From BP-133 sp040756995 (GTDB lineage Bacteria; Actinomycetota; Acidimicrobiia; IMCC26256; BP-133): a stretch of 26,594 nucleotides of DNA. A program made the position numbers and the translations under genes. Within the stretch, counting starts at the first letter, position 1. Each line of letters opens with the position of its first letter. Where the stretch lies: assembly GCA_040756995.1 (NCBI GenBank), contig JBFLYK010000077.1, forward strand, positions 1 through 26,594. Direction: 5' to 3'. Positions 13,744-21,458 of this stretch are shown piece by piece. The notes under the pieces were generated by a model. The model worked only from the letters and a program-made list of their open reading frames with translations. It had not been told where the DNA came from and did not search any database.

Positions 13744-14337
13744 ATGGAGCTCGGCGAGGCGATCCGCCGGCGGCGGATGGTCCGCAACTTCGAGGACCGG
13801 CCCGTCCCGGCCGAGGCCCTCCAGCGGATCCTCGACCACGCCCGCCGGGCTCCGTCGGCCGGACACACGCAGGGGTTCGCCTTCCTCGTCCTCGAGGGGG
13901 CGGAGCAGGTGGGTCGGTTCTGGGACTGCACGTTTCCGGCCGAGCGCCGGGAGGGATTCCGGTGGCCGGGCCTGTTCCGGGCGCCGGTGATCATCCTGCC
14001 CTGCGCCTCCAAGGAGGCGTACCTCGACCGGTATGCCGAACCCGACAAGGGCTGGGCCGACCGGGACGAGAACCGCTGGCCCGTCCCCTACTGGGACATC
14101 GACTGCGGCTTCGCCACCATGGCGATCCTGCTCACCGCCGTCGACGAAGGGCTCGGCGCCCTGTTCTTCGGGATCTTCGACGGCCTGCCGGCGCTACGGG
14201 CGACGTTCGGTATTCCCGAGACGTTCCACCCCATCGGGGCGGTGGCCGTCGGCTGGCCGGCCCCCGACGAGCCGTCGCCCTCGCTGCGGCGGGGCCGGCG
14301 TCCGCCGGAAGAGGTCATCCACCGCGGCCACTGGTGA
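13744..14337 (+). CDS. Nitroreductase-family flavoprotein
   Basis: The 197-residue protein starts with the family's FMN-binding pattern: a helix followed by IRRRRMVRNF, where Arg residues grip the FMN phosphate, and APSAGHTQGF. It ends with PIGAVAVGWP before an Arg-rich tail. The middle (WDIDCGFATMAILLTAVDEGLG) matches the dimer helix region. Members use NAD(P)H and FMN to reduce nitro compounds, quinones or enones, or cleave carbon-halogen bonds. The real substrate is unknown. It lies 10 nt after the acyl-CoA dehydrogenase stop, so the two flavoproteins may serve one catabolic route. The start ATG at 13744 has only a weak GAGG upstream. Confidence 0.9.
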   Translation: MELGEAIRRRRMVRNFEDRPVPAEALQRILDHARRAPSAGHTQGFAFLVLEGAEQVGRFWDCTFPAERREGFRWPGLFRAPVIILPCASKEAYLDRYAEPDKGWADRDENRWPVPYWDIDCGFATMAILLTAVDEGLGALFFGIFDGLPALRATFGIPETFHPIGAVAVGWPAPDEPSPSLRRGRRPPEEVIHRGHW

Positions 14338-14382
14338 CCGGACCGGACGGAGGCACCCGTTCCGTGGCGGTGCCAGCCGGCC

Positions 14383-15351
14383 CTAACGACCCGACGAGCG
14401 CGGGCGGGTCGACGTCGTGGCGTACGACGGCGGACGGGTCGAGCTCGTCGACGATGACGACGTCGTCTTCGGCTTCGGCTTCGTCGAGCTCGTCGTCACC
14501 CCCGGCGGGAGGGTCGTCGTCGTGGTCGTCGTGGTGGTGGTCTCCATCGGGTCCCGGCACGGCGGAATGTTGAGCGGCCATTCCTGGCCGGTGACGATGG
14601 CGGTGATCTTCTGCGGGCCCACCTCGGTGCAGGTGAGCTGCCAGGCGGCGCGGCCGTTGTGGTCGGTCGCCTGGGTGGGATCCCCCACCAACGACCACGC
14701 TCCCATGATGTTGACCGTGATCGCCGCCCCGGCGATCGGCGTGCGGCGCACCACGCCCTCTTGGTCGACCGACTGGCTCATGACGGCCACGGCCAGCTCG
14801 ACGGGCGTCCCGATGAACGGGCTGGGCGCCATGTTCGACGTCACGACGTAGTTGGTGGCCGCCTTGACCTTGAGCTCCAGCTGACGCTGCTCGGTGTAAC
14901 CGAGGAAGAAGGTGTGGTCCTCGAGGGTGGCCAGCTCCGGCGTCTTCCAGGCCCGGACCCGCCAGCGGCCGCCGAGGACCTGTTCGAACCGGTAGCTCCC
15001 GTCCTCGGCGGAGAGGACCTCGATGACCTCGGGCTTGTTCGGATCGCCGTAGTACGTCGCCCGGACGAGCGCGCCGGGCACGACGTTGCCCTCGGCGTCG
15101 ACGACCCGGCCGAAGATCGCCGCCTTCCCGCCGCCGAGCGGCCGGGTGGTCGAGGTCGGCTTGCCGGCCACGGCGATCGGCTCCAGCGACACGTGGGTCA
15201 GGTCGATCGGCTCGGTGGTCGTCGTCGTCTCGACCGGCCCGGGGTCGGGCAGGGCCCGGCCTTCATCCTTGGAGCAGCCGGCCAGCAAGGGCAGCAGGAG
15301 CGCTCCGCCGACCAGCACGACGGCGGCCACGAACCTCGGGGAGCGCCTCAT
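14383..15351 (-). CDS. Lipoprotein with a carboxypeptidase-regulatory-like domain and Thr/Ser-rich tail
   Basis: The start at 15351 gives a type II signal peptide with lipobox LLAGC (lipidated C26). An ATG 17 codons upstream would lie in ygfZ. The chosen ATG overlaps the ygfZ stop as ATGA. After a Thr-rich linker, residues about 75-160 (IFGRVVDAEGNVVPGALVRA onward) are a beta-sandwich of the CarboxypepD_reg/CNA-B-like kind. Residues about 175-255 (PVELAVAVMSQSVDQEG...) resemble an immunoglobulin-like Big domain with two cysteines later. The last 60 residues are almost all Thr, Ser, Pro and Lys, including a run of ten Thr. The protein is probably anchored on the outer face of the membrane, with a wall-spanning or glycosylated tail. 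Function is unknown. Confidence 0.85.
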   Translation of the reverse strand: MRRSPRFVAAVVLVGGALLLPLLAGCSKDEGRALPDPGPVETTTTTEPIDLTHVSLEPIAVAGKPTSTTRPLGGGKAAIFGRVVDAEGNVVPGALVRATYYGDPNKPEVIEVLSAEDGSYRFEQVLGGRWRVRAWKTPELATLEDHTFFLGYTEQRQLELKVKAATNYVVTSNMAPSPFIGTPVELAVAVMSQSVDQEGVVRRTPIAGAAITVNIMGAWSLVGDPTQATDHNGRAAWQLTCTEVGPQKITAIVTGQEWPLNIPPCRDPMETTTTTTTTTTLPPGVTTSSTKPKPKTTSSSSTSSTRPPSYATTSTRPRSSGR

Positions 15352-16445
15352 GCCCGCTCCGGCAGCGCGGCGGCCACCGCCGCCGCCTCGCCGCCGTCCC
15401 ACCGGACGAGGACGTCGGCCGGCACGTCGACCTCGCGCCGGACATAGCCCAGCGCCACCACGCCAGCTTCCGATCGGGCCACCGTCGTCAGCGCCCCTAC
15501 CTCCTTGTCACCCACCACGATGCCCGCTCCGGCGGGCGGTGTGGTGGCAATGCCGGCCGGATCGATCCGAAGGCCCCGCAACAGCCGGTTCACGTGCCCC
15601 CGGGTGTCGATGCGGCACACGAGCTCCTGTCCCAGGAAGCAGCCCTTCGTGAAGGATACGGCGTCGCGCTCCAGGAACGCCTCCTGCGGGATCGTCTTCT
15701 CATCGAGATCCAAGCCTTGGCGGGGGACGCCGGCCTGCACCCGGGCCGCCTCGTAGGCGCTGAGCCCGGCGGGCGTGAACCCGGCCGCCACCAGGGCGCT
15801 CCAGATTCCGGCCAGCTCCTCGATCGGGCCGACGACATCAGCCCCCGGCGGGCCGCCGGGCCAGTCGGCCCGGACCAGCCGGGCGTCAGCCTCGCCGCCC
15901 TCGCCGGAGCTCCAGGGGACGTGGGTGTGGAGCTCGCCCGGCAGCGGCGCCGCCCCGGCCGCCTCCAGCCGGGCGGCGACCTCCGGCCCCCGCAGCGTCA
16001 GGCAGCCCCACCGGCCGGTCCGATCGGTCACCTCGGCCTTGATGCGGATCTTGAACCGCCGCAGGGAGGCGGCCAACCCCTCGCCCCGGCCGACCTCGCA
16101 GTCGAGCCAGGCCGTGTCGCCCACCCGCAGCAGGCGCAGGTCGGTGTCGAGCTTGCCCTGGGGTTGCAGGAGCAGGGCGTGGGCGCCCTGCCCGTCGGCC
16201 AGGTGCTCGATGTCCTGGGACAGCAGGCTCTGGAGGAACTTGAGCGTGTCCGGCCCCTCGACCAGCACGGCGCCCCGGGCGCTGCGGTCGACGAGGGCGG
16301 CGCCCCCGCTGAAGGCCCGCTCCTCGGCCGCCGGGTCGCCGTAGTCGGCGGCCACGGCCACACCGAGATCGTCGGCCATCGCGGTGGCGCCCTCGGCGGC
16401 CACGGTCAGGGGGGTGCGGTCCAGCGTCTTCGTGTCTTCGCTCAT
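15348..16445 (-). CDS. ygfZ: YgfZ/GcvT-like folate-binding protein
   Basis: The 365-residue protein matches the GcvT-fold YgfZ family. The diagnostic motif K267-G-C269-F-L-G-Q-E274 is near the C-terminal third. The N-terminal part has RGAVLVEGPDTLKFLQSLLSQDIE, as in family members. YgfZ proteins bind tetrahydrofolate and help Fe-S cluster enzymes such as MiaB stay active. The conserved Cys of the motif is essential in E. coli. The ATG at 16445 is one base after the trpE stop, so the gene is co-translated with trpE. An alternative start at Met23 would give a protein closer to homologues in length. The downstream lipoprotein overlaps by 4 nt. Confidence 0.92.
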   Translation of the reverse strand: MSEDTKTLDRTPLTVAAEGATAMADDLGVAVAADYGDPAAEERAFSGGAALVDRSARGAVLVEGPDTLKFLQSLLSQDIEHLADGQGAHALLLQPQGKLDTDLRLLRVGDTAWLDCEVGRGEGLAASLRRFKIRIKAEVTDRTGRWGCLTLRGPEVAARLEAAGAAPLPGELHTHVPWSSGEGGEADARLVRADWPGGPPGADVVGPIEELAGIWSALVAAGFTPAGLSAYEAARVQAGVPRQGLDLDEKTIPQEAFLERDAVSFTKGCFLGQELVCRIDTRGHVNRLLRGLRIDPAGIATTPPAGAGIVVGDKEVGALTTVARSEAGVVALGYVRREVDVPADVLVRWDGGEAAAVAAALPERA

Positions 16446-16446
16446 C

Positions 16447-18018
16447 TCACCAGGCCTCCGTCGGTTGGGGACGGGCCCGCAGGTTCCGGGCGGCGGCCGC
16501 CGAGGCCAGGATCGCCCGGGCCTTGTTGTGGCACTCGAGGTCCTCGGCGGCGGGGTCGGAGTCGGCCACGATCCCGGCGCCGGCCGAGACCGAGGCGCCG
16601 CCGGCGGCGTCGACGACCATCGTGCGGATGGCGATGGCGGTGTCGAGGTTGCCGGAGAAGTCGACGTAGCCGACCACCCCGGCGTAGGGCCCCCGCTTGA
16701 CCGTCTCGAGGTCGTCGATGATCTCCATGGCCCGCACCTTCGGGGCGCCGGACACCGTGCCGGCCGGGAACGTCGCCCGGAGCACGTCGACCGGCCCCTG
16801 CCCGGGGCGCAGCTCGCCGGACACCTGGGAGGTCAGGTGCATGACGTGGCTGTAGCGCTCCAGCGTCATCAGCTCGTCGACCCGCTCGGTGCCGAAGCGC
16901 ACCACCCGCCCGACGTCGTTGCGGGCGAGATCGACCAGCATCACGTGCTCGGCCCGCTCCTTGGGGTGCTCGATGAGCTCGCCGGCCAGGCGCTTGTCGG
17001 CGGCGTCGTCCCGGCCCCGCCGGCGGGTGCCGGCGATCGGGCGGCTGATGACCCGACCGTCGAGCAGCTGGACCATCGGCTCCGGCGAGCTTCCGCAGAT
17101 GGTGATGCCGTCGGCGCCCCGCAGGAAGTACATGTACGGCGAGGGGTTGACCTGGCGGAGGACCCGGTAGACGTCGAACGGGTCGCAGCCCAGCTCGAAG
17201 TCGAAGCGCTGGGCCAGCACCACCTGGAAGATGTCGCCGGCCAGGATGTGCTCCCGGGCCACCTCGACCGCCCGGCCGTAGGCGCCGCCGGCCATCGAGG
17301 ACGTGAACGCCGGCAGCTCGCCGCCCTCGGCGATGTCGGTCGGCGGGGCCACCGGCGTGTAGGGCAGCGGCCGGGCCAGGTCGTCGACCAGCGCGTCGAG
17401 CCGGCCGGCGGCGGCCTCGTAGGCGGCGGAGACGTCGGCGTCGGTGGCGCCCGGGCGGATCAGCACGTTCTCGATGAGGTAGATCCGCTGGCGGAAGTGG
17501 TCGAAGGCGGCGACGTGGCCGGTCAGCGACATGACGGCGTCGGGCAGGCCCGGGTCGGTGGCGGGCACGTTGGGGAGCCGCTCGATCTCCCGGACGATGT
17601 CGTAGCCCAACCAGCCGACGATCCCGCCGTGGAACGGCGGCAGGTCGGGCAGCCGGGGCGCCCGGAACCGGGCCAGGAGGGCCTCGAGGGCGCCGAGGGC
17701 GCCGCGGTCGTCGGGCAGGCCGGTGGCGAGGCGCTCGTGGTCCGAGCCGGGCTCGGGTTCGGCCTCCAGCCAGCGGACCGACCCCGCCCGGGCGATCAGC
17801 GTCAGCGACGGGTCACGGCCGACGAACGAGTACCGGCCCCAGCGCTCGCCGTGCTCCACCGACTCCAGCAGGAACCCTTCGCCCCCGCCGACCAGCTTGA
17901 GGAAGACCGACACCGGCGTCTCGAGGTCGGCCAGCACCTCGCGCCACACGGGCACCACGGTGTAGGTCTGGGCCAGTTCGGCGAATTCGGTGGGGGACGG
18001 GTGGAACGGCTCGGCCAT
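16447..18018 (-). CDS. trpE: Anthranilate synthase component I
   Basis: This enzyme converts chorismate to anthranilate with ammonia supplied by the TrpG glutaminase. The 523-residue chain is full length. The N-terminal part carries the tryptophan feedback element LLES (50-53). The chorismate-binding domain (about 255-515) contains AGDIFQVVLAQRF, NPSPYMYFL, RPIAGTRRRG, DLARNDVGRV, TFPAGTVSGAPK and AGAGIVADS. The feedback motif indicates a TrpE rather than PabB. The gene starts 15 nt after hisI and ends one base before ygfZ. TrpG and the later trp genes are not nearby. The hisI-then-trpE order recalls Mycobacterium, where trpE lies a few genes after hisI. Confidence 0.97.
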   Translation of the reverse strand: MAEPFHPSPTEFAELAQTYTVVPVWREVLADLETPVSVFLKLVGGGEGFLLESVEHGERWGRYSFVGRDPSLTLIARAGSVRWLEAEPEPGSDHERLATGLPDDRGALGALEALLARFRAPRLPDLPPFHGGIVGWLGYDIVREIERLPNVPATDPGLPDAVMSLTGHVAAFDHFRQRIYLIENVLIRPGATDADVSAAYEAAAGRLDALVDDLARPLPYTPVAPPTDIAEGGELPAFTSSMAGGAYGRAVEVAREHILAGDIFQVVLAQRFDFELGCDPFDVYRVLRQVNPSPYMYFLRGADGITICGSSPEPMVQLLDGRVISRPIAGTRRRGRDDAADKRLAGELIEHPKERAEHVMLVDLARNDVGRVVRFGTERVDELMTLERYSHVMHLTSQVSGELRPGQGPVDVLRATFPAGTVSGAPKVRAMEIIDDLETVKRGPYAGVVGYVDFSGNLDTAIAIRTMVVDAAGGASVSAGAGIVADSDPAAEDLECHNKARAILASAAAARNLRARPQPTEAW

Positions 18019-18033
18019 CCGGGCGCGCCGGGC

Positions 18034-18408
18034 TCAGCCGACCGGGTCGGCGAAGCTGCGATAGAAGCACGTCCGCTCGCCGGTGTGGCAGGCGCCCTTC
18101 CCCTCCTGGTCGACGACGAACAGCAGCGTGTCGCCGTCGCAGTCGTAGTACGCCTCCCGCACGTACTGCCGGTCGCCCGACGTCTCGCCCTTGCACCAGT
18201 ACTCCTGCCGGCTGCGGGACCAGAACCAGGTGCGGCCGGTCTCCAGCGTCTGGCGGAGGGCGTCGTCGTTCATGTAGGCGAGCATGAGGACGGCGCCCGT
18301 CTCCGCCTCCTGGATGATGGCCGGGACGAGGCCGTTGGCGTCGTACTTCACCCGGGCCAGGTGCTCAGGGGCAGCGGTGATGGGCGTGGCAGTGAAGGCG
18401 GTGGACAC
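18034..18408 (-). CDS. hisI: Phosphoribosyl-AMP cyclohydrolase
   Basis: The third step of histidine synthesis opens the adenine ring of phosphoribosyl-AMP. The 124-residue protein is the single-domain cyclohydrolase, with no fused HisE. The metal-binding core D89-C90-D91-x-D93 (YDCDGDTLLF) is followed by zinc cysteines C107 (GACHTGERTC) and C114. WFWSRSRQEYWCKGETSG is the family signature. The GTG at 18408 lies 6 nt after a TACGAT -10, so hisI probably starts its own leaderless transcript even though the main his operon ends upstream. trpE follows after 15 nt. Confidence 0.97.
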   Translation of the reverse strand: MSTAFTATPITAAPEHLARVKYDANGLVPAIIQEAETGAVLMLAYMNDDALRQTLETGRTWFWSRSRQEYWCKGETSGDRQYVREAYYDCDGDTLLFVVDQEGKGACHTGERTCFYRSFADPVG

Positions 18409-18414
18409 ACCGCC

Positions 18415-18420
18415 ATCGTA
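18415..18420 (-). promoter_or_regulatory. Predicted -10 of a leaderless promoter for hisI-trpE
   Basis: TACGAT on the minus strand is followed by GGCGGT and the GTG at 18408. An ATG inside this stretch (18416-18414) is out of frame. Confidence 0.65.
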
Positions 18421-18437
18421 ATGGGGACGGTCTGGTG

Positions 18438-18662
18438 TTACGCCGAGCGAGAGGCGAAGGGACTCTCCATGGCGATGCCCCGGCGTTCGAGGAAGGCCAT
18501 CTTGCGACTCAGGACCGATTGCCAGGCGGCGTAATCGGTTTCGAAATGTTCCCGATCGCCGTCTTCATAGGCATGCTCGAGTTCGTCGAAGGCATTGTCC
18601 TCCGCGTCGAGCAGCTCCCGGTAGCGCCGCATGAAACCCTCGTCGAGCACTGGGTCTTCCAT
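18438..18662 (-). CDS. Small acidic helical protein between hisF and hisI (74 aa, or 92 with a TTG start)
   Basis: I do not recognise this family. The chain (from MEDPVLDEGFMRRYRELLDA) is charged and predicted all-helical. It is rich in Asp, Glu and Arg, and has aromatic residues (ETDYAAWQSVLSRKM) that could form a small helical hairpin. There is no signal peptide or metal motif. The ATG at 18662 is a cautious choice. A TTG at 18716 would add 18 residues and is 6 nt after TAGTTC, a near-match to the leaderless geometry used by neighbours. In M. tuberculosis no comparable gene sits between hisF and hisI. Confidence 0.6.
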   Translation of the reverse strand: MEDPVLDEGFMRRYRELLDAEDNAFDELEHAYEDGDREHFETDYAAWQSVLSRKMAFLERRGIAMESPFASRSA

Positions 18663-18722
18663 GGCCACCCCCGTGTCGCGACCGACCCACGTCGGGCCGG
18701 CTTCGGTTTGAGTCAAGGTACC

Positions 18723-18728
18723 GAACTA
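18723..18728 (-). promoter_or_regulatory. Possible -10 for the small gene between hisF and hisI
   Basis: TAGTTC is six bases before a TTG. The last base does not fit TAnnnT, so this is a weak call. TACCTT at 18722-18717 is an overlapping alternative that would give a longer leader and the ATG start at 18662. Confidence 0.25.
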
Positions 18729-18771
18729 CGGCCGACCCAGAAAGACCCAGTTCAGGTTTGTCACGAAGGTG

Positions 18772-19527
18772 TCACCTTCGGACGGGGATTCCTCTGGCGG
18801 CCAGAAAGTCCTTGGCCTCGCCGACCGTGTGCTGGCCGAAGTGGAAGATCGAGGCAGCCAGGACGGCGCTGGCGCCGCCCTCGGCCAGCCCCTCGTAGAG
18901 GTGGTCGAGGGTACCGACCCCGCCGCTGGCGATGACGGGGACGGGCACGGCGTCCCCCACCGCCCGCAGCAGGTCGCAGTCGTAGCCCGCCTTCGTCCCG
19001 TCGCGGTCCATCGACGTCAGCAGGATCTCCCCCGCCCCGAGGCCCACGACCTCCTCGGCCCAGGAGACGGCGTCGAGGCCGGTCGGCTTGCGGCCGCCAT
19101 GGGTGTAGACCTCCCAGCCCCGCTGGGCCCGGCGGGCGTCGATGGCCACCACGATGCACTGGGAGCCGAACTCGTCGGCCGACTCGGCCACGATCTCGGG
19201 GCTGGCCACGGCCCGGGTGTTGAACGACACCTTGTCGGCGCCGGCCCGGAGCATCTTGCGGACGTCGCGGGCGTCGTTCAGCCCGCCGCCGACGGTGAAG
19301 GGGATGAAGACCTGCTCGGCGACCCGGGCCACCACGTCGACCATGGTCTCCCGGGCGTCGGAGCTGGCGGTGATGTCGAGAAACACCAGTTCGTCGGCGC
19401 CCTCGGCGTCGTAGCGGGCGGCCAGCTCGACCGGGTCGCCGGCGTCCCGCAGGCCGACGAAGTTGACGCCTTTGACGACCCGCCCGGCGGTGACGTCGAG
19501 GCAGGGGATCACACGGGCGCCAAGCAT
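18772..19527 (-). CDS. hisF: Imidazole glycerol phosphate synthase, cyclase subunit
   Basis: HisF forms the TIM-barrel half of the HisF-HisH complex. It turns PRFAR and HisH-derived ammonia into imidazole glycerol phosphate and AICAR. The 251-residue chain has catalytic D11 (RVIPCLDV) and D130 (VVAIDAR). The phosphate-binding turns FTVGGG and IASGGVGT are present, as is LLTSMDRDGTKAGYD. The start MLGARVIPCLDV is standard for the family. It overlaps the end of hisA by 19 nt, so translation is coupled. This is the last gene of the overlapping his block before the break filled by the small unknown gene. Confidence 0.98.
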   Translation of the reverse strand: MLGARVIPCLDVTAGRVVKGVNFVGLRDAGDPVELAARYDAEGADELVFLDITASSDARETMVDVVARVAEQVFIPFTVGGGLNDARDVRKMLRAGADKVSFNTRAVASPEIVAESADEFGSQCIVVAIDARRAQRGWEVYTHGGRKPTGLDAVSWAEEVVGLGAGEILLTSMDRDGTKAGYDCDLLRAVGDAVPVPVIASGGVGTLDHLYEGLAEGGASAVLAASIFHFGQHTVGEAKDFLAARGIPVRR

Positions 19528-20261
19528 GCCAGCGCCTCCTCCACGGTGAAGCGGCCTTCGTAGATGGCCCGTCCGACGATGATGCCGGCCAGGCGGCGGC
19601 CTCCTCCGTTGGGCCCGTCGGCCCGCAACGCGGCCAGGGCCCGGATGTCGTCGAGCGTGCCGACGCCGCCGCTGGCGATGACGTCGAGGCTCGTGGCCTC
19701 GAGGACGGCGCCGAGCTGGTCGAGGTCAGGGCCTTCCATGGTGCCGTCGCGGCCGATCTCGGTGACGATGAGAGCGGCGACGCCCTCGCCCTCGAACTGC
19801 TTCGCCAGGTCGACGAGGTCGGCTCCGGTCGTCTCCGTCCAGCCCTTGACCGCCACCTGCCGGCCGCGGGCGTCGAGGCCGACGGCGACCCGGCCGGGGT
19901 AGCGGCCGGCGAGCTCGGAGACCAGTTCGGGCCGCTCGACGGCGGCGGTGCCGATGACGACCCGGGCCACCCCGGCGTCGATCAGCCGCTCGGCGGCCTC
20001 GACCGTGCGGACGCCGCCGCCGGTCTCGATCTCGCAGCCGACGCTGCGGGCGATGGCGGCCACGTACTCCAGGTTGCCCGCCTCGCCGCTGCGGGCGGCG
20101 TCGAGGTCGACGACGTGGATCCAGCGGGCGCCGGCCGCCTCGAAGGAGCGGGCCACCGCCACCGGGTCGTCGGAATAGACGGTCTCGGCGGCGTAGTCCC
20201 CCCGCAGCAGCCGGACCGCCCGCCCGCCCCGCAGGTCGATGGCCGGGTACAGCTCGGTCAT
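19509..20261 (-). CDS. hisA: ProFAR isomerase (HisA; possibly bifunctional PriA)
   Basis: HisA is a TIM barrel that isomerises ProFAR to PRFAR. The 250-residue chain has catalytic D9 (PAIDLRGG) and D172 (IGRDGTMEGPD), R17 and D130. The phosphate-binding turns are TGGGVRT and IASGGVGT. In many actinobacteria the same enzyme (PriA) also does the TrpF reaction. PriA uses an Arg-x-Trp element on a mobile loop, and here the corresponding stretch is V-K-G-W-T-E, nearer to ordinary HisA. Single-function HisA is therefore more likely, but not certain. The ATG at 20261 overlaps the hisH stop as ATGA. The gene overlaps hisF by 19 nt. Confidence 0.95.
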   Translation of the reverse strand: MTELYPAIDLRGGRAVRLLRGDYAAETVYSDDPVAVARSFEAAGARWIHVVDLDAARSGEAGNLEYVAAIARSVGCEIETGGGVRTVEAAERLIDAGVARVVIGTAAVERPELVSELAGRYPGRVAVGLDARGRQVAVKGWTETTGADLVDLAKQFEGEGVAALIVTEIGRDGTMEGPDLDQLGAVLEATSLDVIASGGVGTLDDIRALAALRADGPNGGGRRLAGIIVGRAIYEGRFTVEEALACLAPV

Positions 20262-20869
20262 CCGGTGCAGGCCTCGGCGAAGTTCTTCAGCAACCGCAGG
20301 CCGAGCGTGGCGCTCTTCTCGGGGTGGAACTGGGTGGCCCACAGCGGCCCCTGCTCGACGGCGGCCACCACCGTCCCGCCGTACTCGGTGGTGGCGGCGA
20401 TCACCGTCTCGTCGTCGGGAACGGGGGCGTAGGAGTGGACGAAGTAAAGCCAGCTGCCGTCGTCGATCCCGTCGAAGAGCTTGGAGCCGGTCCGGACCTT
20501 GATGGTGTTCCACCCCATGTGGGGAAGGCGTTCGGTGGTGACGGTGAGGCGACGGACCTCGCCGGCGATGATGCCGAGGCCCTTGCACCCCGGTGCTTCC
20601 TCGCTGGCGTCGAACAGCATCTGCATGCCGACGCAGATGCCGAGGAACGGCTTGCCGGCCTCGACCGCCTCGTGGACCACCGGCTCCAACCCCGATTCGC
20701 GCAGCTGCTCCATGCAGCGGCCGAAGGCGCCGACGCCGGGGAGCACCACACCGGCGGCGCGCCGGGCGACCTCCGGATCGGTGGTGAGGGCGGCGTCGAC
20801 CCCGAGGTGCTGGAGGGCCTTCTCGGCCGAGCGGAGGTTGCCGATCCCGTAGTCGAGAACCGCGATCAT
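20258..20869 (-). CDS. hisH: Imidazole glycerol phosphate synthase, glutamine amidotransferase subunit
   Basis: HisH frees ammonia from glutamine and passes it to HisF. The 203-residue chain has the class I amidotransferase triad C79 (LGICVGMQ), H182 and E184 (TQFHPEKS). The HisH-typical LDYGIGNLRS is at the start, and PHMGWNTI and VHSYAP are also present. The start ATG at 20869 is 7 nt after the hisB stop. The stop is joined to hisA by ATGA. Length and motifs are normal. Confidence 0.98.
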   Translation of the reverse strand: MIAVLDYGIGNLRSAEKALQHLGVDAALTTDPEVARRAAGVVLPGVGAFGRCMEQLRESGLEPVVHEAVEAGKPFLGICVGMQMLFDASEEAPGCKGLGIIAGEVRRLTVTTERLPHMGWNTIKVRTGSKLFDGIDDGSWLYFVHSYAPVPDDETVIAATTEYGGTVVAAVEQGPLWATQFHPEKSATLGLRLLKNFAEACTG

Positions 20870-20876
20870 GCGGGGC

Positions 20877-21458
20877 TCAGAGCACCTCTTTGGTGGACGG
20901 GATGTCGCCGCCCTCGACCCGCACGGCGTCGCGCAGCGCCCGGGCCACGCCCTTGAACGACGCCTCGAGGACGTGGTGGCCGTTCTTGCCCGAAAGGCTC
21001 TTGAGGTGGAGGGTGATCCCGGCCGAGGTGACGAAGGCCCGGAAGAACTCCTCGGCCAGCTGGGGGTCGAACGTGCCGATCATCTGCGACGGGCAGTCGA
21101 CGTCGTAGACGAGGAAGGGCCGGCCCGACAGGTCGAGGGCCACCTGGATGAGCGCCTCGTCGAGCGGCAGGAGGTAGGAGGCGAAGCGCCGGATGCCGGC
21201 CTTGTCGCCCAGCGCCTCGGCGAAGGCGGCGCCGAGGGTAATGCCGGTGTCCTCGATGGTGTGGTGGGTGTCGACGTCGAGGTCACCCCGGGCGGTCAGC
21301 TCCAGGTCGAAGCCGCCGTGGCGGCCGATCTGCTCCAGCATGTGGTCGAAGAACGGGATGCCGGTCGAGACCTTGGCCTTGCCGGTGCCGTCGAGGTCGA
21401 TCCGGACGGAGATCTCGGTCTCCTTGGTCGACCGCTTCTTCTCGGAGACGCGGCTCAT
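20877..21458 (-). CDS. hisB: Imidazoleglycerol-phosphate dehydratase
   Basis: This is the Mn-dependent dehydratase, 193 residues, without the phosphatase domain that enterobacteria fuse to it. Metal-binding motifs are H65-H66-T-I-E69-D70 and H161-H162-x-x-E165 (GHHVLEA). F-F-D-H-M-L-E-Q near residue 36 is also conserved. The ATG at 21458 overlaps the hisC stop as ATGA. A separate histidinol-phosphatase gene is needed for the pathway and is not in this window. Confidence 0.98.
   Translation of the reverse strand: MSRVSEKKRSTKETEISVRIDLDGTGKAKVSTGIPFFDHMLEQIGRHGGFDLELTARGDLDVDTHHTIEDTGITLGAAFAEALGDKAGIRRFASYLLPLDEALIQVALDLSGRPFLVYDVDCPSQMIGTFDPQLAEEFFRAFVTSAGITLHLKSLSGKNGHHVLEASFKGVARALRDAVRVEGGDIPSTKEVL

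Noticed and set aside
14352..14374. Weak hairpin (GGCACC/GGTGCC) between the nitroreductase and lipoprotein genes
   Set aside because: A six-base stem with an 11-nt loop and no T-run is too weak to call a terminator in GC-rich sequence.
14505..14545. Apparent simple GTC/GTG repeat
   Set aside because: On the minus strand this is the Thr-rich tail of the lipoprotein, so it is coding sequence, not a non-coding microsatellite.
16384..18534. Long + strand open frame opposite trpE and hisI
   Set aside because: It is a mirror of trpE/hisI codons with no recognisable domain. The minus-strand genes have complete catalytic motifs.
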